DNA of 64,000 nucleotides from an uncultured Bacteroidota bacterium (GCA_903897855.1 CAIUDH010000004.1:29746-93745); one strand, 5' to 3'; counted from the stretch's first letter, positions 45,061 to 55,576 are shown. Numbers and translations: made by a program. The notes: generated from the sequence alone by a model not told the origin.

Positions 45061-45068
45061 TACTTTTG
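45061..45068 (+). promoter_or_regulatory. -7 promoter box of CotH/lamin-tail gene
   Basis: TACTTTTG matches TAnnTTTG, and only 4 nt separate it from the ATG at 45073, so this very large gene is predicted to have a leaderless mRNA. Confidence 0.65.
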
Positions 45069-45072
45069 AATT

Positions 45073-48000
45073 ATGAAAAAAAGTTTACTTGGAATTCTTT
45101 TTTGCCTCTTCATTCTCAAGTCAGGATTTTCACAGGTAACTATTAACGAATATTGTTGTAGTAATCTTGCCACTACGCTCGACAACTATAACGAATACAA
45201 TGATTGGGTGGAGCTCTATAACGCAAATGCCTTTAATATATCCATCAGTGGATATTATTTAAGTGACAACGTACAAGAACCATTGAAATGGAAAATACCC
45301 AGCGGTGTATCTATTGGTGCAAATGGCTATTTACTAATTTGGGCAGATGGCAGGAATGAGTATACAAATAGTAATTTACATTCCTCTTTCAAGCTCACCC
45401 AATCAAAAAAAAATCCAGATTGGATTCTCCTTTCCGATGCCACCGGAAATTTAATAGAACGTCTGCAGATACGTCGGCATCAGATTGGGCACTCCATTGG
45501 AAAAATTAATTCCAACTGGCAAATTTTCCCTACGCCTACCCCTGGAAATCCAAATTCAGGAGCCTACAAATATGCTTATGCTGCCTCTCCTCTGTTTTCA
45601 AAATCTCCAGGCTTCTATAATAACACCTTCAGAGTTTATTTCACCAACACCGAACCGAACTCCAGAATCTATTATACTATTGATGGAAATGACCCTACCG
45701 TAAGTGGAATTGCTTATACCTCAGCCGGAATACTTATTGATAGCACACGTGTCATTACTGCCGTTACCTATAGTTACAACCCCACAGTAATCAGAAGTTT
45801 TTTAACTTTTGGAACTTTCTTCATGAAGGTTACTCATACGATGCCTGTAATTTCTATTGCCGGAACCGACTTAAACACCTTAGCAAATGGCACCAAAACG
45901 CTCCGGCCTAATGGCTCTTTTGAGTTTTTCGATAAGAATAAGATGTTACAAGAAACGGCCTATGGTACTTTCAACTCTCATGGGCAAGACTCCTGGGCCA
46001 ATGATCAACGAAGTTTAGACTACAAATGCCGAGATGAAATGGGCTATAACGATGCCATTCATCAAAAATTATTTTCTTTAAGTGAACGCAACGATTTTCA
46101 AGGAATAATTTTACGGGCTGCCGGAGATGATAATTATCCCGCGTCACATAACTCATCCAATGCAGGTAGTGCCCATATCCGTGATGCTTATGTTCAAAAT
46201 ATGGCCATTCAAGGCCATCTCGATTTGGATGCAAGAACAGGAGAAAAAGCAATCGTGTATTTAAACGGTATCTATTGGGGCGTTTACGATATGAGAGAGC
46301 GGGCTGATGAACAGGATTACACAAAATACTATTATAATCAAGATAAATACGACTTGCAGTATATTGAAACCTGGGGAAGCACTTGGGCACAATATGGGGG
46401 CAGTCAGGCCATAGCCGATTGGGGGGCCATTCGCTCCTTCGCCATGACAAACGACATGAGGATAGCAGCAAATTATCAAGCCGTAATAGATCAAATTGAC
46501 GTAAAAAGCTTGGTTGATTATGCCATCGTAAATTCAATTTCGGTGTGTAGCGATTGGTTGAATTATAACACAGGATGGTGGCGTGGATTAGATCCTAAAG
46601 GGGGGCACAAAAAATGGGGATATACCTTATGGGACAATGACGCTGTATTTGGTTTCTATATAAATTATACCGGAGTGCCAACCACTGCCTACTCGGCATT
46701 GCCTTGTAATATTGAGAGCAGCAGTTTAAGTGACCCTGAGGGACATATCGATTTGATCATTAAATTACGACAAAATCCAACATTCAATCAATTCTACATT
46801 TCAAGATATATTGACTTGCTAAATACCACTTTTAGTTCTGCCAATATGCTCTATAACCTCGACAGCATCGTAAATTTATTAGATCCTGAAATGACAACGC
46901 ATGCCAGCCGATGGTTTGGCACTTATGCCGAATGGAAAGCAAATGTAAACACCTTGAGAAACTATGTTTCTAACCGATGCAATGCGCTAAGTGGAGGACT
47001 CAATACTTGCTATAACCTAAGCGGGCCATACAATACCACCTTCAAAACAATCCCTTTAGGAAGTGGTAGCATAAGCATAAATTCATTGTCTTTTAATACT
47101 TTACCCTATACAGGTAGGTACCATGGCAAAATCGATGTTTTACTTCATGCTGTACCTACTAAAGATTTTGTTTTTAATTATTGGACTGCGGGTATTGACA
47201 CCTTCAAGACCTCGATATCGTTAGCCAAGGGTATTTTAAGATTAGCCGGAATTGACACGATTGTGGCACATTTTGCTGCACGCACTGTGTACCCCAAAAT
47301 AAATTTCACCGAAATTAATTATAAACCAGAACCCACCTTAAACTGCGGCTCTTGGTTTGAGATTACCAACTTTGGTAGTGTGGACATCGACATCAGTGGC
47401 TGGAAAATAATGCAAGGCAAATGGCGAACCTATAACTTTCCTCCTGGAAGCATTATGGGTAGCGGAGCACATTGGGTGATGGTAAGCGACAGCACACGCT
47501 TTAATTCTATTTATAAGAATTCTAATATCACTAAAAAATATATCCCTTTCGACCTCTCAACCGCCAATGAATCATTGAGATTAATAGACACCTCTGGCAC
47601 CGAATTTTTATCCGTCGCTTATGACAGTAAACAACCATGGCCAATCGCTGCTAATGGAATAGGAAGAAACCTGGAATTAAAAAACGATTCGTTGAATTGT
47701 AGCGACGTAAGCCATTGGCGCAATGGCTGTGTAGGTGGTTCACCCGGAGTATCATTCCAAAATTGTAATGAGAAATTTATTGTGAGTGAAATAAACTATA
47801 ACTCGGGTCAGGAAATTGATGCTGGCACTTGGTTTGAGATTTTAAACACCACCTCTCAGAGTATTAACTTAGACGGAATAATCATTCGAAATAAAACTTT
47901 TGAAAATAAATTTATTGTGCCTGCAAGTGTCACTCTTAATGCCAATGGAAGATTAGTGTTTTGCAATGATATAAGTAAGTTTTCGAATTTTTTCCCTACA

Positions 48001-51000
48001 CAAAATGTCATTCCACTTCCTAATTATAGCCTCGCCAACAGCGGAGATGATGTTCGATTCTACTCTCCTTCCGATACTCTTTTGTTTTCGGTGGTATATG
48101 ACGACACTTTGGCCTTTTCAAAGCAGGCCAATGGTAGTGGATATACCCTCGAGTATAATGCAACCAATAATGACTATTCGCAAGGGTTAAACTGGAATAT
48201 CGCTTGTCTTGGTGGCTCGCCCAATGGAACAAAAGGAAATTGTGTAACCGGAATTATTTTCACAGAGATAAACTATAAATCGGCTCCGTTTAATGATGCC
48301 GGCGACTGGATTGAAATTAAAAACAAAAGTAGCAACACTTACAATTTGAAAGGCTGGCAATTTACCGACAGCACCTCCGGTGGATTTGTAATTCAAACAA
48401 ATACTTTTCTTGCACCCAACTCCTATCTTGTGCTGACGAGCGACAGCGTAAAGTTTAAAAAAATGTATCCTCATGTGACGAATTATATCGGCAATTTAAA
48501 TTTCAACCTGAGTAGTGCCGGCGAGAGAATTATAATTTACGATTCGTTGAACAATTTTGTTTCATTTATTAGCTATGACGATTCGATACCATGGCCCAAA
48601 TACATTGATAACAGAGGCTACACCATGGAATTGCGTTATGACACCAGTGATTTTCATTGGGGCCATAAATGGTTCAGGGGTTGTTTAGGAGGCAGCCCCG
48701 GGAGCGTTTATAGTAACTGTAATGACAGTGTAATTGTAAGTGAATTTAATTTCAACTCGGATACGCGGGCCAATGCTGGCGACTGGATTGAGTTAACCAA
48801 CAAAGGAAATTCGACAGCCAATATTTCAAATTGGTTATTTCAAGATAACGATTTAAAAGATACGTTTTTGATCCCCTCATCAAGCATCCTAAATCCTGGC
48901 GAAAGGTTGGTGATTGTGAATGACAGCAATAAATTCAAATCTATTTTCCCGTGGGTGAAAAATTTTATCGGAAACTTCGCTTTTGGTTTATCCAGCCTCA
49001 GTGATCAAATTGTCATTCGAGATGCCAATTCGAAACTGAAATTCGGGATGGTTTATGCTACTGATAGCACCTGGGATTCCTTGGCTAACGGGCGAGGTTA
49101 TACCCTAGAGCTTGAGAAAGATTCGTTGGATAGAAGTGTAGGTTGGGTTTGGAAAACCAAATGCCCCTCGGGCTCGCCTGGAAGCATTGCAGGAACGTGC
49201 ACGGAGAACCTTATCATTACCGAAATAAATTTCCAAAGTGACTCTATCTCCAATACAGGAGACTGGTTTGAAGTTTATAATATTGGCACCATACCAATAA
49301 GCTTATCTAAATATTATATTTCAAATAACGACAGCTCTAAAAATGCAATTGTTTCGAATATCTCGGTGCTACTCTATGCCGGCGACTACTTCATTTTTGG
49401 TAATGACACCGTGGCTCTCAATAAATTTCATCCGGCACTAAACAATAAATCACAAGTAAATTTTGCTTTGAAAGATACCGGTGATGAAATAAACATCTAT
49501 AATACAAAGAAAAATAAAATAGGTACCTCTGCCTATAGCACCGCTCCATCATGGCCGGTCATGTCGGCGGGTAAAGGCTTTACGCTGGAGAAAAAAAATT
49601 ACGGGAATAGCTTAAACGATCCAAACAATTGGGAAATTGGATGTTTGGGAGGTTCGCCAGGCCAGACGAAACAAAATTGCAAACGCAATTTAGTGATTTC
49701 AGAAATTAACTATAATCCGAAATCGAGTGAAGATGACGGACCATGGATAGAGTTGAAAAACACCTCATTAATGGATACAATATCAATCCAAGGATATTCT
49801 ATTTTTGGCAAAGTGTCCAAAACAAAAACAGTTTTTAAGGCTCCGATTAAGATAGCAGCCAATAGCTATTTAGTGATTGCCCGGGACAGTGCAAAATTTG
49901 TAAAGTATCATTTAATGAATTTACAGACTCTCTTTTTCGACCCCGCATTTACAATCGATACACTATCAGATGAACTGAGTTTATATACTTCAGACGACAA
50001 GAAAATTTACATCTCCAATTATACCTCCTCTCAAACACCTTTGCTGCCCGCACGTGGAAATGCTTATACCCTTGAATATATCGACACCGGTAAAACTTTT
50101 TATGGCTCCAACAACTGGTTCTTAGGCTGTCGTCATGGTTCAGCAGGGCTACCTTATGGGGCATGTATTTCACCAGTCGTCATCTCGGAGATAAATTATA
50201 ATAGCCACGTAAAATTTGATATGGGGAAATGGATTGAAATTGAAAACACGGCAAACTATCCCCTCGATTTGGGTGGTTGGATGATTCAAAATGGCAACTC
50301 TTCTCAAAAATTGAAATCGAATTTACTACTTCAACCAAAGTCGTACTTCGTAGTTGCTGATAAATTGCAGGCACTAAAATCAAATTACAACTTAAATACG
50401 ACACTCACCGATTCATTGAAGTTTGTTTTAGCACCTGTTGACGTTCTGAAAATATCGACCGATGACAGCATTTTCATCACCCAAACAAACTATAGTAACG
50501 CGCTTAGCTGGCCCAAAGCCGACGGCACCGCCTATACCTTAGAGTTTGATGACTCTGCGAGTACGAAATATAGCATTGGCTGCCCTGGAGGCTCCCCTGG
50601 ATCGGAGCGAAAACCCTGCTTCGCAAGCGTAGATATCTCTGAAATAAATTACAACTCTCATCAAAAAAATCAAAGTAATGACTGGATTGAGATTGAAAAT
50701 AAAAATAAAATTCCGTTTAGTATCGATGGATGGAATTTCAGGATTAACGATAGTGATGCCGTTCAATCGAGCGACAAATTGAAGCTCTATTTTAAAGGTG
50801 ACAAAGCGGTGATTGTGAAATCAATCCCTGATTTCCTCAAAACTAATTCCGTTGTTAACGTCATTGAAAACAGCAAATTAAACTTACCCGACACCGGAGC
50901 CATGATTAAAGTATTTGACAAAAACACCTTGCTACTCGACTCGGTGAAATACAGTAATAATGTACCCTGGAGCCTCGATGCCAATAATACCGGAAGAACA

Positions 51001-51822
51001 TTAGAGCTCGTTAATGTTACCGACAATGCAAATCCTGAACACTGGATTGCGGGCTGTATCAATGGCACACCAGGAGCAAATTACACCTCCCCTTGCGCTT
51101 ATTCCCTTTCTGTTTCTGAAATAAATTTTCATTCCAACCCCAACTATAACAGCGGCGACTGGATTGAAATTTATAATGAATCCAACACCCCTATTGACCT
51201 CATAGGGTTTAAGGTAGCCACTACAAAAACGACAGCGTTAATTTTGAGCACTCTCACCCTTCAACCAAAAGCCTATCATGTATTCGCGCAAAATAAAAAT
51301 CAGTTTAATGGCATCTTCCCAAATGTAACGAATGTTTCTGAGCTCCCTGCGATGAACCTAGCCGATGGCGACAAAATAGAACTTTACAATCCAAGTGATA
51401 ATATTATGTATTATGTTTCATTTGATACGGCGTCACCTTGGCCTTTAAATACCACTATAGGTTATACCCTCGAATACGCTGATACCGCTAAAAATCCATG
51501 GATCGCGAGCCATTGGTTCAGAGGTTGCTTTGCCGGCACACCTGGCAGAAGCTACAGTTTACCTTGCGGCATCAACGGCATTAAAAAGAAGGCAGATTTT
51601 AATTCGATTCAAATTTACCCAAACCCAAACTCCGGTTCTTTTAATATCAATACTCCATTTGCAGCTTCCTTATCTATTCATGATTTAGACGGACGAGAGG
51701 TGATGAAAACTGAGGTCGTAGAGGGCACAAACCGTATTGAAATGAATGCTTGTAAAGGAATGTACCTAATTACTATCTACCGTAATCATGAAATCTACAG
51801 AAAGAAAATAGTAATTGAGTGA
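45073..51822 (+). CDS. Giant secreted CotH-kinase / lamin-tail-domain protein, T9SS type A
   Basis: A 2249-residue exported protein. The signal peptide is LLGILFCLFILKSGFSQ. Residues 20-165 form a lamin-tail domain. Residues 172-253 resemble the chitobiase C-terminal (CHB_HEX_C) domain (YYTIDGNDPTVSG). Residues about 250-640 form a CotH kinase-like domain (GVYDMRERADEQDYTKYYY, and YTLWDNDAVFG with D521-N522-D523 as candidate Mg-binding/catalytic residues). Nine further lamin-tail domains of about 159 residues cover 740-2170. A T9SS type A sorting domain (IQIYPNPNSGSFNIN) ends it at 2249. CotH proteins phosphorylate secreted substrates in spore formers; activity here is inferred. Confidence 0.9.
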   Translation: MKKSLLGILFCLFILKSGFSQVTINEYCCSNLATTLDNYNEYNDWVELYNANAFNISISGYYLSDNVQEPLKWKIPSGVSIGANGYLLIWADGRNEYTNSNLHSSFKLTQSKKNPDWILLSDATGNLIERLQIRRHQIGHSIGKINSNWQIFPTPTPGNPNSGAYKYAYAASPLFSKSPGFYNNTFRVYFTNTEPNSRIYYTIDGNDPTVSGIAYTSAGILIDSTRVITAVTYSYNPTVIRSFLTFGTFFMKVTHTMPVISIAGTDLNTLANGTKTLRPNGSFEFFDKNKMLQETAYGTFNSHGQDSWANDQRSLDYKCRDEMGYNDAIHQKLFSLSERNDFQGIILRAAGDDNYPASHNSSNAGSAHIRDAYVQNMAIQGHLDLDARTGEKAIVYLNGIYWGVYDMRERADEQDYTKYYYNQDKYDLQYIETWGSTWAQYGGSQAIADWGAIRSFAMTNDMRIAANYQAVIDQIDVKSLVDYAIVNSISVCSDWLNYNTGWWRGLDPKGGHKKWGYTLWDNDAVFGFYINYTGVPTTAYSALPCNIESSSLSDPEGHIDLIIKLRQNPTFNQFYISRYIDLLNTTFSSANMLYNLDSIVNLLDPEMTTHASRWFGTYAEWKANVNTLRNYVSNRCNALSGGLNTCYNLSGPYNTTFKTIPLGSGSISINSLSFNTLPYTGRYHGKIDVLLHAVPTKDFVFNYWTAGIDTFKTSISLAKGILRLAGIDTIVAHFAARTVYPKINFTEINYKPEPTLNCGSWFEITNFGSVDIDISGWKIMQGKWRTYNFPPGSIMGSGAHWVMVSDSTRFNSIYKNSNITKKYIPFDLSTANESLRLIDTSGTEFLSVAYDSKQPWPIAANGIGRNLELKNDSLNCSDVSHWRNGCVGGSPGVSFQNCNEKFIVSEINYNSGQEIDAGTWFEILNTTSQSINLDGIIIRNKTFENKFIVPASVTLNANGRLVFCNDISKFSNFFPTQNVIPLPNYSLANSGDDVRFYSPSDTLLFSVVYDDTLAFSKQANGSGYTLEYNATNNDYSQGLNWNIACLGGSPNGTKGNCVTGIIFTEINYKSAPFNDAGDWIEIKNKSSNTYNLKGWQFTDSTSGGFVIQTNTFLAPNSYLVLTSDSVKFKKMYPHVTNYIGNLNFNLSSAGERIIIYDSLNNFVSFISYDDSIPWPKYIDNRGYTMELRYDTSDFHWGHKWFRGCLGGSPGSVYSNCNDSVIVSEFNFNSDTRANAGDWIELTNKGNSTANISNWLFQDNDLKDTFLIPSSSILNPGERLVIVNDSNKFKSIFPWVKNFIGNFAFGLSSLSDQIVIRDANSKLKFGMVYATDSTWDSLANGRGYTLELEKDSLDRSVGWVWKTKCPSGSPGSIAGTCTENLIITEINFQSDSISNTGDWFEVYNIGTIPISLSKYYISNNDSSKNAIVSNISVLLYAGDYFIFGNDTVALNKFHPALNNKSQVNFALKDTGDEINIYNTKKNKIGTSAYSTAPSWPVMSAGKGFTLEKKNYGNSLNDPNNWEIGCLGGSPGQTKQNCKRNLVISEINYNPKSSEDDGPWIELKNTSLMDTISIQGYSIFGKVSKTKTVFKAPIKIAANSYLVIARDSAKFVKYHLMNLQTLFFDPAFTIDTLSDELSLYTSDDKKIYISNYTSSQTPLLPARGNAYTLEYIDTGKTFYGSNNWFLGCRHGSAGLPYGACISPVVISEINYNSHVKFDMGKWIEIENTANYPLDLGGWMIQNGNSSQKLKSNLLLQPKSYFVVADKLQALKSNYNLNTTLTDSLKFVLAPVDVLKISTDDSIFITQTNYSNALSWPKADGTAYTLEFDDSASTKYSIGCPGGSPGSERKPCFASVDISEINYNSHQKNQSNDWIEIENKNKIPFSIDGWNFRINDSDAVQSSDKLKLYFKGDKAVIVKSIPDFLKTNSVVNVIENSKLNLPDTGAMIKVFDKNTLLLDSVKYSNNVPWSLDANNTGRTLELVNVTDNANPEHWIAGCINGTPGANYTSPCAYSLSVSEINFHSNPNYNSGDWIEIYNESNTPIDLIGFKVATTKTTALILSTLTLQPKAYHVFAQNKNQFNGIFPNVTNVSELPAMNLADGDKIELYNPSDNIMYYVSFDTASPWPLNTTIGYTLEYADTAKNPWIASHWFRGCFAGTPGRSYSLPCGINGIKKKADFNSIQIYPNPNSGSFNINTPFAASLSIHDLDGREVMKTEVVEGTNRIEMNACKGMYLITIYRNHEIYRKKIVIE
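47290..51580 (+). repeat. Nine tandem lamin-tail-domain repeats
   Basis: Each unit of about 477 bp opens with (V/I)(S/T)EINYxS....GDWIEIxNxxxxxxxLxGW and closes with a GCxGGSPGxxxxxC signature. A tenth, more divergent lamin-tail domain is at the N-terminus of the protein. The units are diverged at DNA level. Confidence 0.85.
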
Positions 51823-51937
51823 GAGAATACAAATTAACTGCTAAGCGAGTGAAGCATCAAGGGTAAAAAGAAAGAATTAGGAGATACAGAAACTTCGAGG
51901 AAATAGGAAGATTAGCTTGAATCGACTCACCCTGTGA

Positions 51938-54631
51938 TTAGTAATACCTCGCATCAAATTTGCGAGTAATCTTTAAATCTTTTAATAAAGCTGACTTTGC
52001 TTGTAGGGCGAAATTAAAACCCCGACGTTCGCCAAAAGGAATGATATTCACGCGCATATCCCAACAATGCAGGTCGCGGTAAAGGTCCATTGAAACATAT
52101 TGAAGCGACATCGTGGAAGGATCCAATACAAGATTTCCAGCGACCTTCCAGTTTTTTGTGATGCTAACATCTCCACTCATGCTTACACTATGCCTCGGCG
52201 GCATCAAAGTGAGGTTAGGGATCAGTTTATGGGGTGCAATATAATCGTAGTTGTAATTGAAATTTAAATTCCACGGGATATTAAAATCAATATAGTTATT
52301 TAAATGATTATTCACATCGTTTAATTCCTGGGCGCTACCCAAGGCACTGCTTTTTTTCTTTACCGATTCAGAGTTCAGGCTAAATACGACCCCTAAGTGA
52401 AGCGACTGCAAACTAGCCAAACGATGGGAACTCGAGGCAATTAAGTATTTATCAATGCTATATTCTATATTTCTGGCACTATCAACCTGATATGGATTAT
52501 AACTACTACTTAAATTGATACTGATACGTTTCAGGATATTAGTGCCAATAGAAACGCTCACATTGCCAAGTTTCAATGAATCGGCCAAGAAGTTATAGCC
52601 CGTGCTCAGATTTAAAAAGTCGATGAGCATTATTTTCTTAGTTCCGGTAATCGTATCTTTTTTATTCTTCCATTTACTTTCCAAGTTATTTCCTAGACTC
52701 ATATTTAGAGCAGCCGTTTTTCCTAAGCCTGGCGAACCATAGATGCCATTTTCGAAGATGCTGTAAAAGTTGGATAAGGTTCTTGTGGTATCGTTTATAA
52801 CTCCTATTTTTTTATAATACCCATAATGGGCTTCACTATAATCGGGGTGATACCCAAAACCCATCGAGGGTGTGATAACATGCCGAACGGCTATTAATTT
52901 TGTTTTATAAAAATTAAATTTGCCAAAAATACGCGTACTGAAACCGACTCCAAAACCTACATCAATAGGTGCTTTGAGTCCATAAATGGTGTTGGCAACA
53001 ACGGTATCGCTAGTGCCGGTATAATTTCCTTTTACGAGTAATTTTTTCTCGATGGTACTAAAATAAAACCTTTGATTAAACGTCATGCTTGGCGATATAT
53101 TGAAATATTTTAATACGTTTACAGAGGTGCCTAAGGGCACGCTATGCATCAGTCCATTTTTTAAATATTTGCGCAAGGTATCCGACTGATATTGCACTCG
53201 GGTATAAAATGTAGAATCATTGGAAGCCAATGAATTGGAGAACTGTAGGTTGTAATTAGTGGTAATTTTTTCATACCAACGTAACCCTCCGATATGCTCT
53301 TTGAATCGGAAAGGATAGATACTATTCACATAAAACTGGCCCGACGGCATGGTAATATTCACGAGGTGTGTGAGTGTATTTTGAGAGTGGTCGGCATTCA
53401 GCGAGAGCATCATCTTACCTTTCAAAAATGATTTTGAGTAGCTGATATTGGAGCGAATTTCATTATTCAAGAAATCGCTTGTATTGGTTGAATTGGTGCG
53501 AAGATAGTTTCCCGCAGCACGCCCGCTAGATAAGTTTACATTCGCAGCGAAGGAGGTGCCAGGATGCGTGAGTGCACTTACCGTATGACTCCATTGTAGG
53601 AAAAACTGGTTGCTGGTAGTTTGTTCTGAGGTGCCTGGTTCTCCAAATTTATTCGTTGAATAATTAAAACTCACACCTCCATTGAATCTATATCGTTTTA
53701 CGTAACTAGAGGCAACACTGGCAATCCAGCTTCCTTTGCTAAAAATGCTTCCAGTGATACGCATGTCGGCATATTCTTTAAGATGGAAATAGTAGCCGCC
53801 ATCGAGCAATCCAAAACCTCTTCCGTTGGGCGACTCTTCATTCGCGAAACGAGGGATCACAATGCCATTACGTTGGCCTTTGGTAATTGGAAAGAAACCA
53901 AAAGGGATTACCAAAGGCAGGGGCACATCGGCAATCACCAGATGTGCTGGTCCGGTTACAATTTGTTTATTAGGAATCAATTTCACCTTACTAATATCGA
54001 TCTGAAAATGGGGATGCTCCAGGTCGCAAGTAGTGTACCAGCCCTGTTTCATAAAAATGGTCTCGTCGGTGTTTCGCTTTACCGTTTGCCCAAACAAGAA
54101 CCCTTCCCCTTGTTTAGTTCTAACACTCTTCATTTTCCCCTTTTGTGTTTTAAAATCATAGATCATCGTGTCGGCAGCGTAGGGTTCCGCACCAATGGTA
54201 AGCATCGGTTTCCCTCTGATAGAATCGGTAAAAGTATCCATAATTCCATAGGCGAAAAGTTGATTTTTGCTCCAATCGACCATAATATAATCGGCTTCCA
54301 CTTTTATGTTGTCATAGTTCATGACCGCATTGGTAACGAGATATAATTTACGATTTTTAATGTCAAAATAACAGCTATCGGTAGCGTGATAGGAGATTTT
54401 TGATTTCGGAGCATCTTTAGAAATATTGAGGATGACGGAGTCTTTTCTAAGGGTCGAATCTTTCTTCACTGAATCGATAGGGAACTCGTTATGAAGGTAA
54501 AAAACCAGCTTTTGAGAACCTGCATTAGCATACAATACAACAAACATTAACAACGCAAAGGGGATAAGTCGCTTGATAAGAGACCGTTTTCCGGGGTATT
54601 TAGTGTTAACTTTGATGTTTATAAAACGCAT
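51938..54631 (-). CDS. lptD: LPS assembly outer-membrane protein LptD (Bacteroidota type)
   Basis: An 897-residue outer-membrane protein that would insert LPS into the outer leaflet. A signal peptide (LIPFALLMFVVLYANAG) is followed by an OstA-like jelly-roll periplasmic domain (YHATDSCYFDIKNRKLYLVTNAVMNYDNIKVEADYIMVDW). Then comes the strong LptD core, PLPLVIPFGFFPITKGQRNGIVIPRFANEESPNGRGFGLLDGG-type pattern near residue 235-275, and about 600 residues of beta-barrel strands ending in an aromatic (KFDARYY). It lies head to head with the amidase gene with 2 bp between the start codons, an arrangement of two envelope genes sharing one control region. Confidence 0.92.
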   Translation of the reverse strand: MRFINIKVNTKYPGKRSLIKRLIPFALLMFVVLYANAGSQKLVFYLHNEFPIDSVKKDSTLRKDSVILNISKDAPKSKISYHATDSCYFDIKNRKLYLVTNAVMNYDNIKVEADYIMVDWSKNQLFAYGIMDTFTDSIRGKPMLTIGAEPYAADTMIYDFKTQKGKMKSVRTKQGEGFLFGQTVKRNTDETIFMKQGWYTTCDLEHPHFQIDISKVKLIPNKQIVTGPAHLVIADVPLPLVIPFGFFPITKGQRNGIVIPRFANEESPNGRGFGLLDGGYYFHLKEYADMRITGSIFSKGSWIASVASSYVKRYRFNGGVSFNYSTNKFGEPGTSEQTTSNQFFLQWSHTVSALTHPGTSFAANVNLSSGRAAGNYLRTNSTNTSDFLNNEIRSNISYSKSFLKGKMMLSLNADHSQNTLTHLVNITMPSGQFYVNSIYPFRFKEHIGGLRWYEKITTNYNLQFSNSLASNDSTFYTRVQYQSDTLRKYLKNGLMHSVPLGTSVNVLKYFNISPSMTFNQRFYFSTIEKKLLVKGNYTGTSDTVVANTIYGLKAPIDVGFGVGFSTRIFGKFNFYKTKLIAVRHVITPSMGFGYHPDYSEAHYGYYKKIGVINDTTRTLSNFYSIFENGIYGSPGLGKTAALNMSLGNNLESKWKNKKDTITGTKKIMLIDFLNLSTGYNFLADSLKLGNVSVSIGTNILKRISINLSSSYNPYQVDSARNIEYSIDKYLIASSSHRLASLQSLHLGVVFSLNSESVKKKSSALGSAQELNDVNNHLNNYIDFNIPWNLNFNYNYDYIAPHKLIPNLTLMPPRHSVSMSGDVSITKNWKVAGNLVLDPSTMSLQYVSMDLYRDLHCWDMRVNIIPFGERRGFNFALQAKSALLKDLKITRKFDARYY
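54607..54614 (+). promoter_or_regulatory. -7 promoter box of amidase gene inside lptD
   Basis: TAACTTTG matches TAnnTTTG on the plus strand and lies within the first codons of the opposite-strand lptD gene, about 20 nt before the amidase TTG/GTG starts. Confidence 0.5.
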
Positions 54632-54633
54632 CC

Positions 54634-55446
54634 TTGGTGGTTCAATTTCTAATTCGATATATCTCTTTAAAAGCCTTGCTTTTGTGTGGTTTCACAGTCG
54701 TTGTCACGGTGATGATTTCATCGTTTCGGGTACCTGCAAAACCGTACAAATATACATTGAAAACAATTGTAATTGACCCCGGGCATGGGGGCTCCGATCC
54801 TGGATGCATTGCAACAGCAACTCAGGAAAAGACAATTGCCCTTCAAGTATCGCTAAAATTAGGGAAAATGCTCAAGGACAGTTTTCCCTTAATGCGGGTG
54901 ATCTTTACTCGTAAAACCGACAAATTTGTTGACTTAAATGAAAGAGCAGTCTTGGCCAACCGAGAAAAAGCCGATTTGTTTTTATGCATTCATGTAAACA
55001 CCAGCTCCAGCACCGTGGCCTACGGCACAGAAACTTTCGCAATGGGACTCCATAAGGCGGAGGGTAATTTGGCCGTTGCCAAACGCGAAAACGAGGTCAT
55101 TCTTTTAGAAAAAGACTACAAGGAAAAATATGAAGGCTATGATCCTAATTCTCCAGAGAGTAACATTATTTTTACGCTGAATCAAAATGCCTTTTTAAAT
55201 CAGAGTCTTGCTTTAGCAGCAAAGATTGAGAATGAATTTAAAAAATCGAAGCGTTTTAGCAGAGGTGTAAAACAAGCCGGATTTCTAGTACTTTGGAAAT
55301 GCAGCATGCCGAGTGTCTTATGCGAAACGGGCTTCTTAAGCAATCCTGCTGAACGTGCCTATATCACAAGTGACTCCTGCCAGAATATCATTGCAACAAA
55401 CCTATATAAAGCAATCAAAAGCTATAAAGCAGAGGTAGAGCGCTAG
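54634..55446 (+). CDS. N-acetylmuramoyl-L-alanine amidase (Amidase_3)
   Basis: A 270-residue zinc amidase that cleaves the lactyl-peptide bond of peptidoglycan. Zinc ligands lie in DPGHGGSDPG, in the following TQEK glutamate and in LCIHVNTS; the catalytic glutamate is in LCETGFLSN. The N-terminus (ISLKALLLCGFTVVVTVMISSF) is a signal anchor or signal peptide. In this frame a stop at 54622 precedes only TTG (54634) and GTG (54637); the first ATG (54712) would delete the hydrophobic segment. A non-ATG start is therefore likely. It is divergent from lptD with 2 bp between start codons. Confidence 0.88.
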   Translation: MVVQFLIRYISLKALLLCGFTVVVTVMISSFRVPAKPYKYTLKTIVIDPGHGGSDPGCIATATQEKTIALQVSLKLGKMLKDSFPLMRVIFTRKTDKFVDLNERAVLANREKADLFLCIHVNTSSSTVAYGTETFAMGLHKAEGNLAVAKRENEVILLEKDYKEKYEGYDPNSPESNIIFTLNQNAFLNQSLALAAKIENEFKKSKRFSRGVKQAGFLVLWKCSMPSVLCETGFLSNPAERAYITSDSCQNIIATNLYKAIKSYKAEVER

Positions 55447-55568
55447 CAGCCGAATCACCTGCTTGGCTAATGCAATAATTACTGTCGCTATAAAACCTTC
55501 CAAGAGGAGAAGAAACATCTTCACTCGTTTTAATTCCTAGTTCTTTCTCTTTTGTTCACTTTCTGCCG

Positions 55569-55576
55569 TATCTTTG
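55569..55576 (+). promoter_or_regulatory. -7 promoter box of htpG
   Basis: TATCTTTG matches TAnnTTTG, leaving roughly a 23-nt leader before the ATG at 55606. A TTTG at 55551 lies somewhat closer than the ideal -33 distance. Confidence 0.6.

Noticed and set aside
45971..46537. 188-codon minus-strand frame inside the CotH gene
   Set aside because: It is antisense to the CotH domain, whose motifs are clear in the other strand; composition is not protein-like.
53783..54346. 187-codon plus-strand frame inside lptD
   Set aside because: It lies fully antisense to the well-supported LptD coding sequence and shows no domain or start signal.
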